A stretch of DNA of 41,839 nt from Caldilineaceae bacterium. GTDB lineage: Bacteria > Chloroflexota > Anaerolineae > Caldilineales > Caldilineaceae. The notes under the pieces were generated by a model. That model was not told where the DNA came from. It saw only the letters and a list, made by a program, of their open reading frames with translations, and searched no databases. Position numbers and translations under genes: made by a program. The stretch covers positions 1-41,839 of the forward strand of contig JAHDWH010000028.1 of the NCBI GenBank assembly GCA_023384455.1. Reading direction: 5' to 3'. This document shows, one piece after another, positions 1 through 8,684 of this stretch. Positions within the stretch are counted from its first letter, which is position 1. Each line of letters begins with the position of its first letter.

Positions 1-17
1 CAATGAGCTTAGAAAAA

Positions 18-60
18 CCTACCCTTGAAAGAGGGGTAGGGTGGGGTGGCTCAACGGTAC
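18..60 (+). repeat. Right-end part of the GTAACTG-TIR repeat family
   Basis: This is a diverged right half of the repeat seen at 37565-37668. The GGGGTAGGGTGGGGTGGCT core is recognisable and the end reads CTCAACGGTAC, where better copies have CTGAACAGTTAC. It lies just upstream of the first gene. Since the window also ends inside a copy in the same orientation, the window is probably bounded by repeats. Confidence 0.6.
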
Positions 61-87
61 GACGGGCAGAAGGCATAGGAGAGCGGA

Positions 88-2178
88 ATGCAGCAAAGCG
101 TGCGCAAAGGCCAGATTCTGGTGGTGGAAGACGAAAATATCGTCGCTCTCGACATTCGCCAGAGCCTGAACCGCTTGGGATATGAGGTGCCCGCGGTGGT
201 AGCCACAGGCGAAGAAGCCGTGGCCGCGGCCCGTTTTTGGCAGCCAGACCTGGTGCTGATGGACATCCGGCTGCGTGGCCCGATGGATGGCATCGAAGCG
301 GCCACCCACATTCGTCACGACCAGCGCTTGCCGGTGGTCTATTTGACTGCCTTTGCCGATACAAAAACGCTGGATCGGGCCAAAACAACCGAACCCTTTG
401 GGTATGTGCTAAAACCCTTTGAGGATCGGGAGCTAAACTCAACCATTGAAATGGCGCTCTATCGCCACAAGATGGAAACGCGTTTGCAGGAGAATGAGCG
501 TTGGCTGGATACGACCCTGCGCAGTATAGGCGATGCCGTCATCGCCACGGACTCGGTAGGGCGTATCAGCTTTATGAACCCGGTGGCAGAACGGCTGACC
601 GGCTACCCCACGGCCAAAGTAAGCGGAACGCTCTTTGACAATGTACTCCAGGTATACACCCAGAGCAGCGGCAAAAGCCAGCCTGTTTCGGTGGTCCAGC
701 CCCAAAGCGATATTAACCGTGTGCGTACCTGCGACGACGCCACCCTGCGCATCCCCAGCGGCAAATCGATTCCGGTGGATTGTACCATCGCCCCCCTGCT
801 GGATGAGGGTCGGCTGGTCGGTTCTGTGGTTATCTTTCGGGATATCAGCCGGCGCAAGAATGCGGAAAAGGCGCTGGTGGCTTCGGAACAGCGCTTTCGG
901 GCGCTCTTTGAACAGGCCCAAACGGCCCTGCTGACTTCCGAATTACACAATCAGATCAATCGCTCGTTGATGTCTTCGGTCAATATGCGCGAGATTTTAC
1001 AGGCCATTGTGGATGGGGTGGGCCAGGTGGTTGGGGCGCGCTTTGTCTTTCTGCATATGGTGAAAGAACAGACCGGCAAGCTGCGGTCGGCGATCTTCGG
1101 AGCGGGCCAGGAGGGGAGTGCGGGCGGTCAGCTCGACCCGAACCAGCACTGGCCCCGTTTGGTAGAACTGGTATTGCAGGACCGACGACCCATCCACGTA
1201 CGGCGGACGGCCCAACGGTCTGATACGGGCCAGCGTAGCCCTCTCGGCGATAGCCACTTTGCCATCCCCGTCTGGAATCCACTTACGGATCATCCCCAGG
1301 GGAAAGATTTTGGCGCGGTGGTGGCCGTGCCACTGATCCACCAGGGAAAGGCGTTGGGGGTGCTGACCGCGGTCAACCTCGTCAGCGACCCACCCTTGAC
1401 CGAGCGGGAGATGGAGTTAATGTTGGTGATTGCCAATCAGGCAACCGTCGCCATCGAAAATGCGGGAATGTTCCAGGAAGCAGAACAGCGGGCGGCTGAT
1501 CTGAGCCGTTCCAACGCGGAACTGACCCAATTTGCGTATGTGGTTTCCCGAGATTTGCAGACACCGTTGCATACCCTGCAGGGCTACGCCCAACTGTTGG
1601 CTCACCGTCAGGCAGGCCAGGACCGGGATGCGGACGACTTTCTGCGTAACATTCTGGCCGGTGTGGAGGAGATGAATGGGCTAATTGGCGATCTGTTGAC
1701 ATTCTCCCGTTTGGACACGGGGGAGATGTCCTTTGCCATCGTCCATTCAGAACAAATTTTGGAACGGACGCTGACGAGCCTCCAGGCCATTATCCAGGAT
1801 TCACAGGCGACGATCACCCACGACCCGATGCCGCTCCTGTCAGTAGACCCTATCCAGTTTGAACAACTGCTCTATACTCTCATCAGCAACTCCCTACAGT
1901 TCCCGGATATCCATCCCCCACGTATACACATCGGGGTTAGGGTAGAAAAGAGTGAGTACCAATTCAGTATTACAGACAACGGCGTGGGGATCAGTCCAGA
2001 GTATCAGGAACAGCTCTCCTTGCCTTCCCACCGTATACGCAGCCGACCAAACGCGCGGGGGGCAGGTGTCGGGCTGGCAATCTCCAAAAAAATTGTGGAG
2101 GCCCATGGCGGCAGAATCTGGTATGAATCCAGGCCGGGCAAGGGTACGACTTTTTACTTCGCCCTGCCAATCGGGTGA
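88..2178 (+). CDS. REC-PAS-GAF-histidine-kinase-like signalling protein lacking the phospho-acceptor His
   Basis: This 696-residue soluble protein opens with a receiver domain (about 8-125; phospho-acceptor D59 in LVLMDI, T87, K109 in LKPF). A PAS domain follows (about 135-258), then GAF (about 285-457), a HisKA-like helix region (about 475-545) and a HATPase domain (about 600-693). The ATP-binding boxes are present: NSLQF, DNGVGI and GAGVGLAIS. The H-box, normally SHDLQxPL, reads S-R-D-L-Q-T-P-L, with R488 at the His position (codon 1549-1551, CGA). The kinase module therefore probably cannot autophosphorylate in the usual way. The start is supported by AGGAGAG upstream of ATG 88. The stop codon lies inside the left end of a repeat at 2175. 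There are no membrane segments, so a cytoplasmic sensor or scaffold is likely. It may act with the next gene. Confidence 0.85.
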   Translation: MQQSVRKGQILVVEDENIVALDIRQSLNRLGYEVPAVVATGEEAVAAARFWQPDLVLMDIRLRGPMDGIEAATHIRHDQRLPVVYLTAFADTKTLDRAKTTEPFGYVLKPFEDRELNSTIEMALYRHKMETRLQENERWLDTTLRSIGDAVIATDSVGRISFMNPVAERLTGYPTAKVSGTLFDNVLQVYTQSSGKSQPVSVVQPQSDINRVRTCDDATLRIPSGKSIPVDCTIAPLLDEGRLVGSVVIFRDISRRKNAEKALVASEQRFRALFEQAQTALLTSELHNQINRSLMSSVNMREILQAIVDGVGQVVGARFVFLHMVKEQTGKLRSAIFGAGQEGSAGGQLDPNQHWPRLVELVLQDRRPIHVRRTAQRSDTGQRSPLGDSHFAIPVWNPLTDHPQGKDFGAVVAVPLIHQGKALGVLTAVNLVSDPPLTEREMELMLVIANQATVAIENAGMFQEAEQRAADLSRSNAELTQFAYVVSRDLQTPLHTLQGYAQLLAHRQAGQDRDADDFLRNILAGVEEMNGLIGDLLTFSRLDTGEMSFAIVHSEQILERTLTSLQAIIQDSQATITHDPMPLLSVDPIQFEQLLYTLISNSLQFPDIHPPRIHIGVRVEKSEYQFSITDNGVGISPEYQEQLSLPSHRIRSRPNARGAGVGLAISKKIVEAHGGRIWYESRPGKGTTFYFALPIG

Positions 2179-2277
2179 CTGCTCACCCCCACCCAACCTA
2201 CCCCACTGTGGGGGAGGAGTCGCTCCAGTTCCCTCCCTGGAATGGGGAGGGGTAGGGTGGAGTGGCGGAACAGATAC
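2175..2277 (+). repeat. GTAACTG-TIR repeat, full copy (about 103 bp)
   Basis: The copy begins GTGACTGCTCACCCCC and ends GGAACAGATAC, an imperfect terminal inverted repeat. Inside are two G/C-rich hairpins, CCCCACTGTGGGG and CCCTCC..GGGGAGG. Its left end overlaps the stop codon of the preceding gene. It sits between the two left-end signalling genes. Confidence 0.8.
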
Positions 2278-2334
2278 CCCACAGGTGGACAACGCCGCCG
2301 CCAGCCTCAATGGGCCATAACCGACAAGAAAAAA

Positions 2335-4476
2335 ATGATGCCTTTATCCCAAGTGCTGCCCCTCATTCATCTCCTGCTGGTGGAAGACAGTCCACTGGAT
2401 GCCCGTTTACTGCTCGACTACTTGCGACGGATGACCAAAGCCAACTTCCAGACGGTTGTCGTCGACACACTGGAGAACGCACTGACCTATCTGGACACGA
2501 ATCCGGTTGATCTGATCATTCTCGATCTGGTGCTGCCGGATAGCCAGGGAAGCGAAACCCTCATTCGGCTACTGGAGCGGCAAAGTACCATTCCGGTCAT
2601 CGTTCTTTCCGGTTTGAACGACGAAGAGCTGGCGGTAGAAGCCGTGCGCCTGGGCGCGCAGGACTATCTTGTCAAAAGCCAGGTGAATAGCGATCTGATC
2701 TTCAAATCGATTGCCTATGCGATTAAGCGGGGCCAGGTGATGGAAGCCCTGCGCGAGAGCGAAGAGCGCTATGCCCTGGCCGCCCAGGCTGCCAACGACG
2801 GACTGTGGGACTGGAACCTGCGCACAGATTCCCTCTACTTTTCTCCCCGCTGGTGTGGGATGCTTGGCGCCAAGCCAGGCGAAATCCCGGGTACCCCTTC
2901 CGAATGGTTCAGCCGTGTACATTCGGATGACCTGTCCGGGCTACAAACGGCTATTCAACGCCATCTGCAAAGCCAGACCGAACACGTAGAAGTTGAATAT
3001 CGCCTGCGCCACCAAAACGGTACCTATCGGTGGATGCAGTGCCGGGGTGTCGCGCTTTTTGATCAAAATGGCAAAGCCTATCGGCTGGCCGGTTCTCAGA
3101 CAGATATCACCCTGCGCAAACATACGGAGCAGCGGCTACTCCACGAAGCGCTGCACGACTCCTTGACCAAATTGCCCAATCGCATACTTTTTCGTCGCAG
3201 GCTACAGGAAGTGTTCGAATGCTTCAAAGCCCACCTGGGGCCGGGATTTGCGGTTCTCTTTATGGATATGGATCGCTTCAAAACCATCAACGACAGCCTT
3301 GGCCATCTCGTAGGCGATCAGCTTCTCTGCGCCATTACCCGCCGCCTGGAAAATTGCCTGCCCCCAGGCAGGACAATCGCCCGGCTGGGTGGCGACGAAT
3401 TCGCCATTCTGCTGGAGTCGCTCTCTGTCCCCGGGGATGCCCTGCGGGTGGCTAAGCGCATTTTGGACGCGCTGGAACATCCATTTCAGGTTCAGCAACA
3501 CACAATTTTTGCCACCGGCTGTATTGGGATTGCATTGAGCAACAGCCAGTATGTGAACCCCGAGGAGATTCTGCGGGATGCGGATACAGCGATGTATCGA
3601 GCCAAAGCGGTGGGACTGGGCCAATATCAGGTCTTTGACGCGGCTATGCACACCCGGGCAATGGAGATATGGCGGCTGGAAACGGACCTGCGGCGGGCCG
3701 TTGAGCGCCACGAATTCAGCATCCACTACCAGCCTATCGTCTCCCTGGCAAGTGGCCGACTGGCAGGATTCGAAGCGCTGATGCGCTGGAACCACCCGGA
3801 GCGGGGGCTGCTCTTCCCCGGCGAATTTCTGGCCGTGGCCGATGAGACCGGGCTGTTGACGACCATTGACCGTTGGATGATTCTGAACGGTGCAAAACAG
3901 ATCAAAAAGTGGCAAGAAAAATTTCCCAACAGTGCAAACCTTTTCCTCAGCCTGAATTTGTCCGACGGCCTGATCAACCAGCCCGATCTGCCAGATTTTA
4001 TAGGGCTTGTGCTCCAGGAGACGAAGGTAGACCCCCGAACGATCAAACTGGAGATTACAGAAAGGGTAATTGCTTACGAATGGAGCAGTTTGCATCAGAC
4101 GCTTGCGCGCCTGCGGGGGATGAACATTCAACTCTCTCTGGACGATTTTGGCACTGGCTACTCGTCCCTTAGCTCGCTGCACTCCTATCCTGTCGATGTG
4201 CTGAAAATTGCATCCAACTTTGTGAGCGCTATGACGAACGACAACAGCGCTCTCGAAATCGTACGCACAATTATCACCCTTGCCCACGACCTTCACCTCC
4301 AGGTCATCGCCGAGGGGGTGGAGACAGAGTGCCAATATGCCCAGTTGGCCGAAATGGGCTGTGAATTTGGGCAGGGCAGGCTTTTCACCTACGAATCGCC
4401 ACCGACCATTCTTACGGAGAATATCACGGACTTACCAGTAGTCCCCCTTTCTGTGGTGTCGACCTGGACGAAATAG
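2335..4476 (+). CDS. REC-PAS-GGDEF-EAL cyclic-di-GMP turnover protein
   Basis: The protein has 713 residues from ATG 2335; the open frame extends upstream only into repeat sequence, so this start is preferred although its RBS is weak. A receiver domain (about 5-125, phospho-acceptor D64) is followed by PAS with PAC (about 135-260), GGDEF (about 275-440) and EAL (about 450-695). The GGDEF motif is intact (352-356). The RxxD inhibitory site normally just before it is absent. EAL is intact (480-482), as are the EITE, DDFGTGYSS, EGVET and GQG motifs, but the usual KID reads K-I-A. It may make and/or degrade c-di-GMP in response to phosphorylation; which activity dominates cannot be read from sequence. 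The neighbouring receiver protein and the Hpt proteins near 39 kb are possible partners. Confidence 0.9.
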   Translation: MMPLSQVLPLIHLLLVEDSPLDARLLLDYLRRMTKANFQTVVVDTLENALTYLDTNPVDLIILDLVLPDSQGSETLIRLLERQSTIPVIVLSGLNDEELAVEAVRLGAQDYLVKSQVNSDLIFKSIAYAIKRGQVMEALRESEERYALAAQAANDGLWDWNLRTDSLYFSPRWCGMLGAKPGEIPGTPSEWFSRVHSDDLSGLQTAIQRHLQSQTEHVEVEYRLRHQNGTYRWMQCRGVALFDQNGKAYRLAGSQTDITLRKHTEQRLLHEALHDSLTKLPNRILFRRRLQEVFECFKAHLGPGFAVLFMDMDRFKTINDSLGHLVGDQLLCAITRRLENCLPPGRTIARLGGDEFAILLESLSVPGDALRVAKRILDALEHPFQVQQHTIFATGCIGIALSNSQYVNPEEILRDADTAMYRAKAVGLGQYQVFDAAMHTRAMEIWRLETDLRRAVERHEFSIHYQPIVSLASGRLAGFEALMRWNHPERGLLFPGEFLAVADETGLLTTIDRWMILNGAKQIKKWQEKFPNSANLFLSLNLSDGLINQPDLPDFIGLVLQETKVDPRTIKLEITERVIAYEWSSLHQTLARLRGMNIQLSLDDFGTGYSSLSSLHSYPVDVLKIASNFVSAMTNDNSALEIVRTIITLAHDLHLQVIAEGVETECQYAQLAEMGCEFGQGRLFTYESPPTILTENITDLPVVPLSVVSTWTK

Positions 4477-4627
4477 GGCGCTTCCCAGAATCGGGTCGGA
4501 AGGATGCAGAGTACCGGGGACTTGAGAGGTTGCGACGACGATCCCTCCCGCTGCTTTCTTTTTTCTGCGCCAACTCCCCGGCACTTGCTTTCCTTATTTC
4601 TGGGATACACCCAGCAGCGCGCTGAAA

Positions 4628-4656
4628 TTGACTTTGCCTTTGAGCCTGCATATAAT
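4628..4656 (+). promoter_or_regulatory. Sigma70-type promoter of the FCD regulator gene
   Basis: TTGACT (4628-4633), a 17-base spacer and TATAAT (4651-4656) form a near-consensus promoter. Transcription would start near 4663, just at the palindrome that follows and about 85 bases before the chosen ATG. Confidence 0.75.
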
Positions 4657-4661
4657 GTTTA

Positions 4662-4696
4662 CCGATTGGATTGATTGGATCAATTAAATCAATCGG
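4662..4696 (+). promoter_or_regulatory. Palindromic operator candidate at the transcription start
   Basis: A 35-base imperfect palindrome runs from CCGATTG to CAATCGG, with 27 of 35 positions symmetric. It contains the perfect inner repeat TTGAT-TGG-ATCAA (4671-4683). It begins where transcription should start, so a protein bound here would block the promoter. The obvious candidate is the FCD regulator encoded just downstream (inference). Confidence 0.6.
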
Positions 4697-4746
4697 CTTT
4701 ATTTTTCGTTCAACCGTATGTCGGGTTCCAGCAACGGCGCAGACCC

Positions 4747-5469
4747 ATGTCCCATTTCAGGATAGAGTCCGACTTCCTCCGCTATCTCCTTGCCCAGGGC
4801 TGCACGCCCGGTGGCCGCTTACCCTCGCTTAATGAAATCAGCATCGACATTGGAATCAGCGTAGGCAAACTGCGGGAGCAGTTGGAAGTTGCGCGGGTGC
4901 TGGGGCTGATTGAGGCCAGCCCGCGGCGGGGTATCCACTATACTGGCTACAATTTTCTGCCCGCGGTGCGCCAAAGTTTGATGTTTGGACTAAGCCTGGA
5001 CAGAGGTCTCTTTGAGACCTTCAGCGCGCTGCGCGGACATCTGGAAATCGCCTTCTGGGACGAAGCGATCAGCCAATTGACAGCCGACGATCAGCACTGT
5101 CTGGAGCAGCTGGTCAGCCAGGCCTGGGCCAAGCTCCAGCAGGAGCGGGTTGAGATTCCCCATGCCGAGCATCGGGCCTTTCATCTGACCATTTTCCGGC
5201 GGCTGGACAATCTATTTGTCACCGGTCTGCTGGAAGCCTATTGGGATGCCTACGAAGCGGTGGACCTGAACACCTATGCCGACTACCGCTATCTCACGGC
5301 TGTTTGGGGCTATCACGAACAGATCGTCAAAGCACTGGGCCGGGGCACGGTGGAAGAGGCCCGGCAACTTCATATAGCCCATATGAAATTGCTGGACCGC
5401 CGCGGCGCATCCTTTGAAGGTGAAGCACTGCCTGCGGGAGCAGATCTTCCCGACGGCACTCATTCATAA
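4747..5469 (+). CDS. GntR-family transcriptional regulator, FCD (FadR-like) type
   Basis: This 240-residue protein has an N-terminal winged helix (about 5-70; PGGRLPSLNEISIDIGIS and LEVARVLGLIE are typical GntR signatures) and a C-terminal all-helical FCD ligand domain (about 85-225). Candidate metal or ligand histidines lie in EHRAFHLTIF, GYHEQIV and LHIAHM. ATG 4747 is chosen because the longer frame starts at a TTG inside the palindrome near the predicted transcription start. It lies 53 bases upstream of the oxidoreductase genes on the same strand. It probably controls them and itself through the palindrome at 4662. The effector is unknown; FCD regulators usually sense small organic acids. 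Confidence 0.85.
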   Translation: MSHFRIESDFLRYLLAQGCTPGGRLPSLNEISIDIGISVGKLREQLEVARVLGLIEASPRRGIHYTGYNFLPAVRQSLMFGLSLDRGLFETFSALRGHLEIAFWDEAISQLTADDQHCLEQLVSQAWAKLQQERVEIPHAEHRAFHLTIFRRLDNLFVTGLLEAYWDAYEAVDLNTYADYRYLTAVWGYHEQIVKALGRGTVEEARQLHIAHMKLLDRRGASFEGEALPAGADLPDGTHS

Positions 5470-5522
5470 GAGAAACCGATTCCATCCATTATCGTTCCTT
5501 TCCTGAACGCAAGGAGATTCCC

Positions 5523-7358
5523 ATGACGATTGCAGTGCGAGAAGCGCCGGTACTTCCGGCAGAAGTGCAGCAGAAGATCAATGATTTCTGTATTAATGTA
5601 GCCACGGCCAACGGCTCTGGCAGCCAGACCAGCAACGGCGTGCTGGTGCGCACCCTCTTCAAAATGGGCATACCGGTTACAGCCAAAAATCTCTTCCCCA
5701 GCAATATCCAGGGATTGCCCACCTGGTATATCATCCGGCTGAGCAAAGAAGGGCATATCGGGCGGCGGGAGGCTATCGAAGTCCAGGTTTGTATGAATGG
5801 ACGGACAGTGGCCGAGGATATGGCCCAGGTGGCGCCGGGCGGCATTGTGCTCTACGATGACTCCCTGCCCATCGCAGCCCGGCGCAAGGATGTCACCTAC
5901 TATCCTATGGCGGTAAAGGAGTTGGTAAAGGCCGCAGACCTCCCCTTCGACCTGCGGGATTACGTGGCAAATATGGTCTATGTAGGTGTGTTGGCCTGGC
6001 TGCTGGGGATCGATATGGCCGAGATCGAGGCGGCTTTGCTCTGGAACTTTGAGGGCAAGAAGAAGCCGGCCCAGCTCAATATGGATATGGTCAACCGGGC
6101 CTTTGCCTGGGCAGAGGAGAGCCTGACCAAAGAAGATGGCTATGGGGTTGCGCCTATGACCGGCTTCAATGAAGGCAAAATTATGGCGGACGGCAATACC
6201 GCGGCCGCGCTGGGGGCCATCTTTGGCGGGATGACCGTCACCGCCTGGTATCCTATCACCCCGGCTTCCAGCCTGGCCGAGAGCGTTTCCAAATATGCGG
6301 CCAAACTGCGCACAGACCCGGACACGGGCCAGGCCACCTACGCCGTCATCCAGGCCGAGGACGAACTGGCCGCGATTGGGATGGTGGTGGGTGCGGGCTG
6401 GGCCGGGGCACGGGCGATGACCAGCACCAGCGGCCCTGGGATGAGCCTGATGGCCGAGTTTGCCGGGCTGGCCTACTTTGCCGAGGTTCCCGCGGTGGTC
6501 TGGAATGTGCAGCGGATGGGGCCGAGCACGGGCCTGCCCACCCGCACGGCCCAGTCCGACATTCTGTCGGCCTATTACCTCAGCCACGGGGATTGCCGCC
6601 ACGTAGTGCTCTTCCCGGCCAGCCCCGCCGAGTGTTTCGAGTTTGGCTCCACGGCCTTCGATCTGGCCGATCGGCTGCAAACCCTCGTGCTTGTTCTCAG
6701 CGATCTGGACCTGGGGATGAACGTCCATATCAGCGAACCTTTCCCCTATCCCGAAAAGCCAATGGACCGGGGCAAGGTACTGAATGCGGACGAAATCAAA
6801 GCGCTGAGTGGCAGTTGGGGGCGCTATAAAGATGTGGACGGGGATGGCATCGGCTACCGCACTTTGCCCGGCACACCCAATCCCCAGGCAGCCTACTTTA
6901 CCCGGGGCACGGGCCACAACGAATACGCTATCTATAGCGAGCGGTCGGATGACTGGGAGGCCAATTTGCAGCGGCTGCGGCGCAAGTTCGACACGGCACG
7001 GGTGCTGGTGCCCGCGCCGGTGGTGGAGACCGACGACGACGCAGAAATCGGCATACTCAGCCTGGGCAGCAACGACGGCGCGGTCCAGGAGGCCCGCTCG
7101 AGGCTGGCTGCCCAGGGGATTGCCACCAGCTATTTGCGGCTGCGCGCCCTGCCCATCGGGGACAGCGTGCGGGACTTTATCCACAGCTACGAAAAAGTCT
7201 TTGTGGTGGAGGCCAACTTTGACGGTCAATTGCACAACATTCTGACCAGCGAAGAACCGGCCCAGGCCACAAAGCTGATCTCTCTGACCAAGTGCGATGG
7301 GATGCCATTGAGCGCCCGTTTCATCACCGAGGGCGTGACGGCAGGGATCAAAGCGTAG
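5523..7358 (+). CDS. korA: 2-oxoacid:ferredoxin oxidoreductase, fused gamma-alpha subunit
   Basis: The 611-residue protein fuses a gamma domain (about 15-195; SGSQTSNGVLVRTLF at the start) to an alpha/pyrimidine-binding domain (from about 210). YPITPASS at 243-250 and TSTSGPGMSLMAEF are hallmark alpha-subunit motifs. With the beta subunit it would oxidatively decarboxylate a 2-oxoacid with CoA, giving acyl-CoA, CO2 and reduced ferredoxin in the cytoplasm. The substrate (2-oxoglutarate, pyruvate or branched-chain) cannot be fixed by eye; korA is the commonest name for this architecture. AAGGAG precedes the ATG. The beta gene follows after 81 bases that hold two copies of a 19-bp palindrome. 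No ferredoxin or delta-subunit gene is present in the window. Confidence 0.9.
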   Translation: MTIAVREAPVLPAEVQQKINDFCINVATANGSGSQTSNGVLVRTLFKMGIPVTAKNLFPSNIQGLPTWYIIRLSKEGHIGRREAIEVQVCMNGRTVAEDMAQVAPGGIVLYDDSLPIAARRKDVTYYPMAVKELVKAADLPFDLRDYVANMVYVGVLAWLLGIDMAEIEAALLWNFEGKKKPAQLNMDMVNRAFAWAEESLTKEDGYGVAPMTGFNEGKIMADGNTAAALGAIFGGMTVTAWYPITPASSLAESVSKYAAKLRTDPDTGQATYAVIQAEDELAAIGMVVGAGWAGARAMTSTSGPGMSLMAEFAGLAYFAEVPAVVWNVQRMGPSTGLPTRTAQSDILSAYYLSHGDCRHVVLFPASPAECFEFGSTAFDLADRLQTLVLVLSDLDLGMNVHISEPFPYPEKPMDRGKVLNADEIKALSGSWGRYKDVDGDGIGYRTLPGTPNPQAAYFTRGTGHNEYAIYSERSDDWEANLQRLRRKFDTARVLVPAPVVETDDDAEIGILSLGSNDGAVQEARSRLAAQGIATSYLRLRALPIGDSVRDFIHSYEKVFVVEANFDGQLHNILTSEEPAQATKLISLTKCDGMPLSARFITEGVTAGIKA

Positions 7359-7377
7359 GTCGGACTGTCAGTCCGAC
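7359..7377. repeat. 19-bp palindrome, copy 1
   Basis: GTCGGACTGTCAGTCCGAC is a perfect palindrome around a central T and begins directly after the korA stop codon. An identical copy follows at 7401-7419. Confidence 0.85.
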
Positions 7378-7400
7378 CGCCAGGTAAACTACTTCCACGG

Positions 7401-7419
7401 GTCGGACTGTCAGTCCGAC
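7401..7419. repeat. 19-bp palindrome, copy 2
   Basis: Second identical copy of GTCGGACTGTCAGTCCGAC, 42 bases after the first and 20 bases before the korB start. As RNA, both would form stable stems between the two subunit genes. Confidence 0.85.
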
Positions 7420-7439
7420 GTACGAAAGGATACATTCAG

Positions 7440-8513
7440 ATGAGCACACCCGCACAAGAAATGGTCGCCAGACGGGCCGGGGCTGCCCGTGCTGTTGCCC
7501 CCAAAGTCAACCCCCTGGGGTTGGAAAAGAACGACTATAAGGGCCGCCCGTCCACCCTGTGCAAGGGCTGCGGCCACGACAGCATAAGTCAGCGCATACT
7601 CAATGTGGCTTGGGAATTGGGCCTGGACCAGTCCCAAGTGATTAAAATGAGCGGCATTGGCTGCTCCAGCAAGACGCCCGCCTACTACCTGGGCTGGAGC
7701 CACGGCTTCAACGGCGTCCACGGGCGTATGCCCTCGATTGCCACGGGCGCGATTGTCGCCAACCAGAAGCTGACCTGCATCGGCGTAAGTGGTGATGGGG
7801 ATACGGCTTCGATTGGCATCGGCCAGTTCAAACACGCCATGCGCCGTAATGTGCCGATGGTCTATATTGTGGAGAACAACGGCGTCTACGGCCTGACCAA
7901 AGGCCAGTTCAGCGCCACCGCCGACGACGGTCAGACATTGAAATATCAGGGCGTCAACCACCTGCCTCCCCTGGACATCTGCCTGGAAGCCCTGGCCGCC
8001 AACGCCACTTTCGTGGCCCGCAGCTTTGCCGGGGACCCGAAGCAGGTGGAGACGCTGCTTAAGGCGGCGCTCAGCCATCGGGGGATTGCGGTCATCGACA
8101 TTATCAGCCCCTGTGTCACCTTCAACAATCACGACACCTCGACCAAAAGCTATGGCTATGGCAAGGAGCACGAGATTCCCCTGCACGAACTGAATTACGT
8201 GCCCGCCATCCACGACGAGATTGAGATCGAGGAGTATGAGGGGGAGTTGGAGGTGGAGCTCCACGACGGCTCGAAAATTGTGCTGAAGAAGATGGACGAA
8301 AGTTATGACCCCACCAGTCGTGCAGCCGCTTTTGATGCGCTGGATCGTGCCCACCAGGAAGATAAATTCCTGACCGGCCTCTTTTACGTCTCCGAGGCCC
8401 AGCCGGATATGCTGGAACTGCTCAATCTGACCGGCACGCCTCTGGCCTACCTGCCCGAATCCAAAGTGCGCCCCAGCCGGGAAGCGCTGGCGGAGTTGAT
8501 GGCGGGGTTTTAG
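7440..8513 (+). CDS. korB: 2-oxoacid:ferredoxin oxidoreductase beta subunit (TPP-binding)
   Basis: The 357-residue protein carries the thiamine pyrophosphate/Mg site G118-D-G-D followed by ENNGVYGLTKGQ. Cluster-ligand cysteines are seen at C41 and C44 (LCKGCGH), with a further one in SPCVTFNN. This matches two-subunit 2-oxoacid:ferredoxin oxidoreductases. It catalyses decarboxylation on TPP and passes electrons through a 4Fe-4S cluster to ferredoxin, together with the gamma-alpha subunit upstream. AAAGGA precedes ATG 7440. The acidic stretch near 260-275 (EIEIEEYEGELEVE) and the tail beyond about 290 are a C-terminal extension relative to the catalytic core. A repeat and then a strong terminator follow. 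Confidence 0.92.
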   Translation: MSTPAQEMVARRAGAARAVAPKVNPLGLEKNDYKGRPSTLCKGCGHDSISQRILNVAWELGLDQSQVIKMSGIGCSSKTPAYYLGWSHGFNGVHGRMPSIATGAIVANQKLTCIGVSGDGDTASIGIGQFKHAMRRNVPMVYIVENNGVYGLTKGQFSATADDGQTLKYQGVNHLPPLDICLEALAANATFVARSFAGDPKQVETLLKAALSHRGIAVIDIISPCVTFNNHDTSTKSYGYGKEHEIPLHELNYVPAIHDEIEIEEYEGELEVELHDGSKIVLKKMDESYDPTSRAAAFDALDRAHQEDKFLTGLFYVSEAQPDMLELLNLTGTPLAYLPESKVRPSREALAELMAGF

Positions 8514-8538
8514 ACCACTCTCTTTGCAATAAAAAAGG

Positions 8539-8641
8539 GTACTCGTTCAGCCACCCCACCCTACCCCTCCCCATTCCAGGGAGGGAACTGAATCGACTCC
8601 TCCCCCAAGCTGGGGGAGGTCGGGTGGGGGTGGGCAGTTAC
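8539..8641 (-). repeat. GTAACTG-TIR repeat, full copy, inverted orientation
   Basis: On the minus strand the copy reads GTAACTGCCCACCCCC through the same two hairpins to GGGTGGCTGAACGAGTAC. It lies between the korB stop and the terminator at 8643. Confidence 0.8.
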
Positions 8642-8642
8642 T

Positions 8643-8678
8643 AAAAAGGGCTGACTGCATTGCAGTCAGCCCTTTTTT
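8643..8678. terminator. Bidirectional rho-independent terminator between korB and the acyltransferase gene
   Basis: GGGCTGACTGCA and TGCAGTCAGCCC form a perfect 12-bp stem, with an A-run before and a T-run after. It can therefore end transcription from both sides of this convergent gene pair. Confidence 0.88.
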
Positions 8679-8684
8679 ATTTTC

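Noticed and set aside
4675..4746. Earlier TTG start for the FCD regulator
   Set aside because: It lies inside the palindrome, about 12 bases after the predicted transcription start, with no room for an RBS.
5460..7235. Long minus-strand open frame (591 codons) opposite korA
   Set aside because: It is the antisense shadow of a well-conserved gene in GC-rich DNA; its translation shows no family pattern.
8539..8641. TIR repeat as the korB terminator
   Set aside because: It has hairpins but no T-run; the adjacent stem at 8643-8678 is a textbook terminator.
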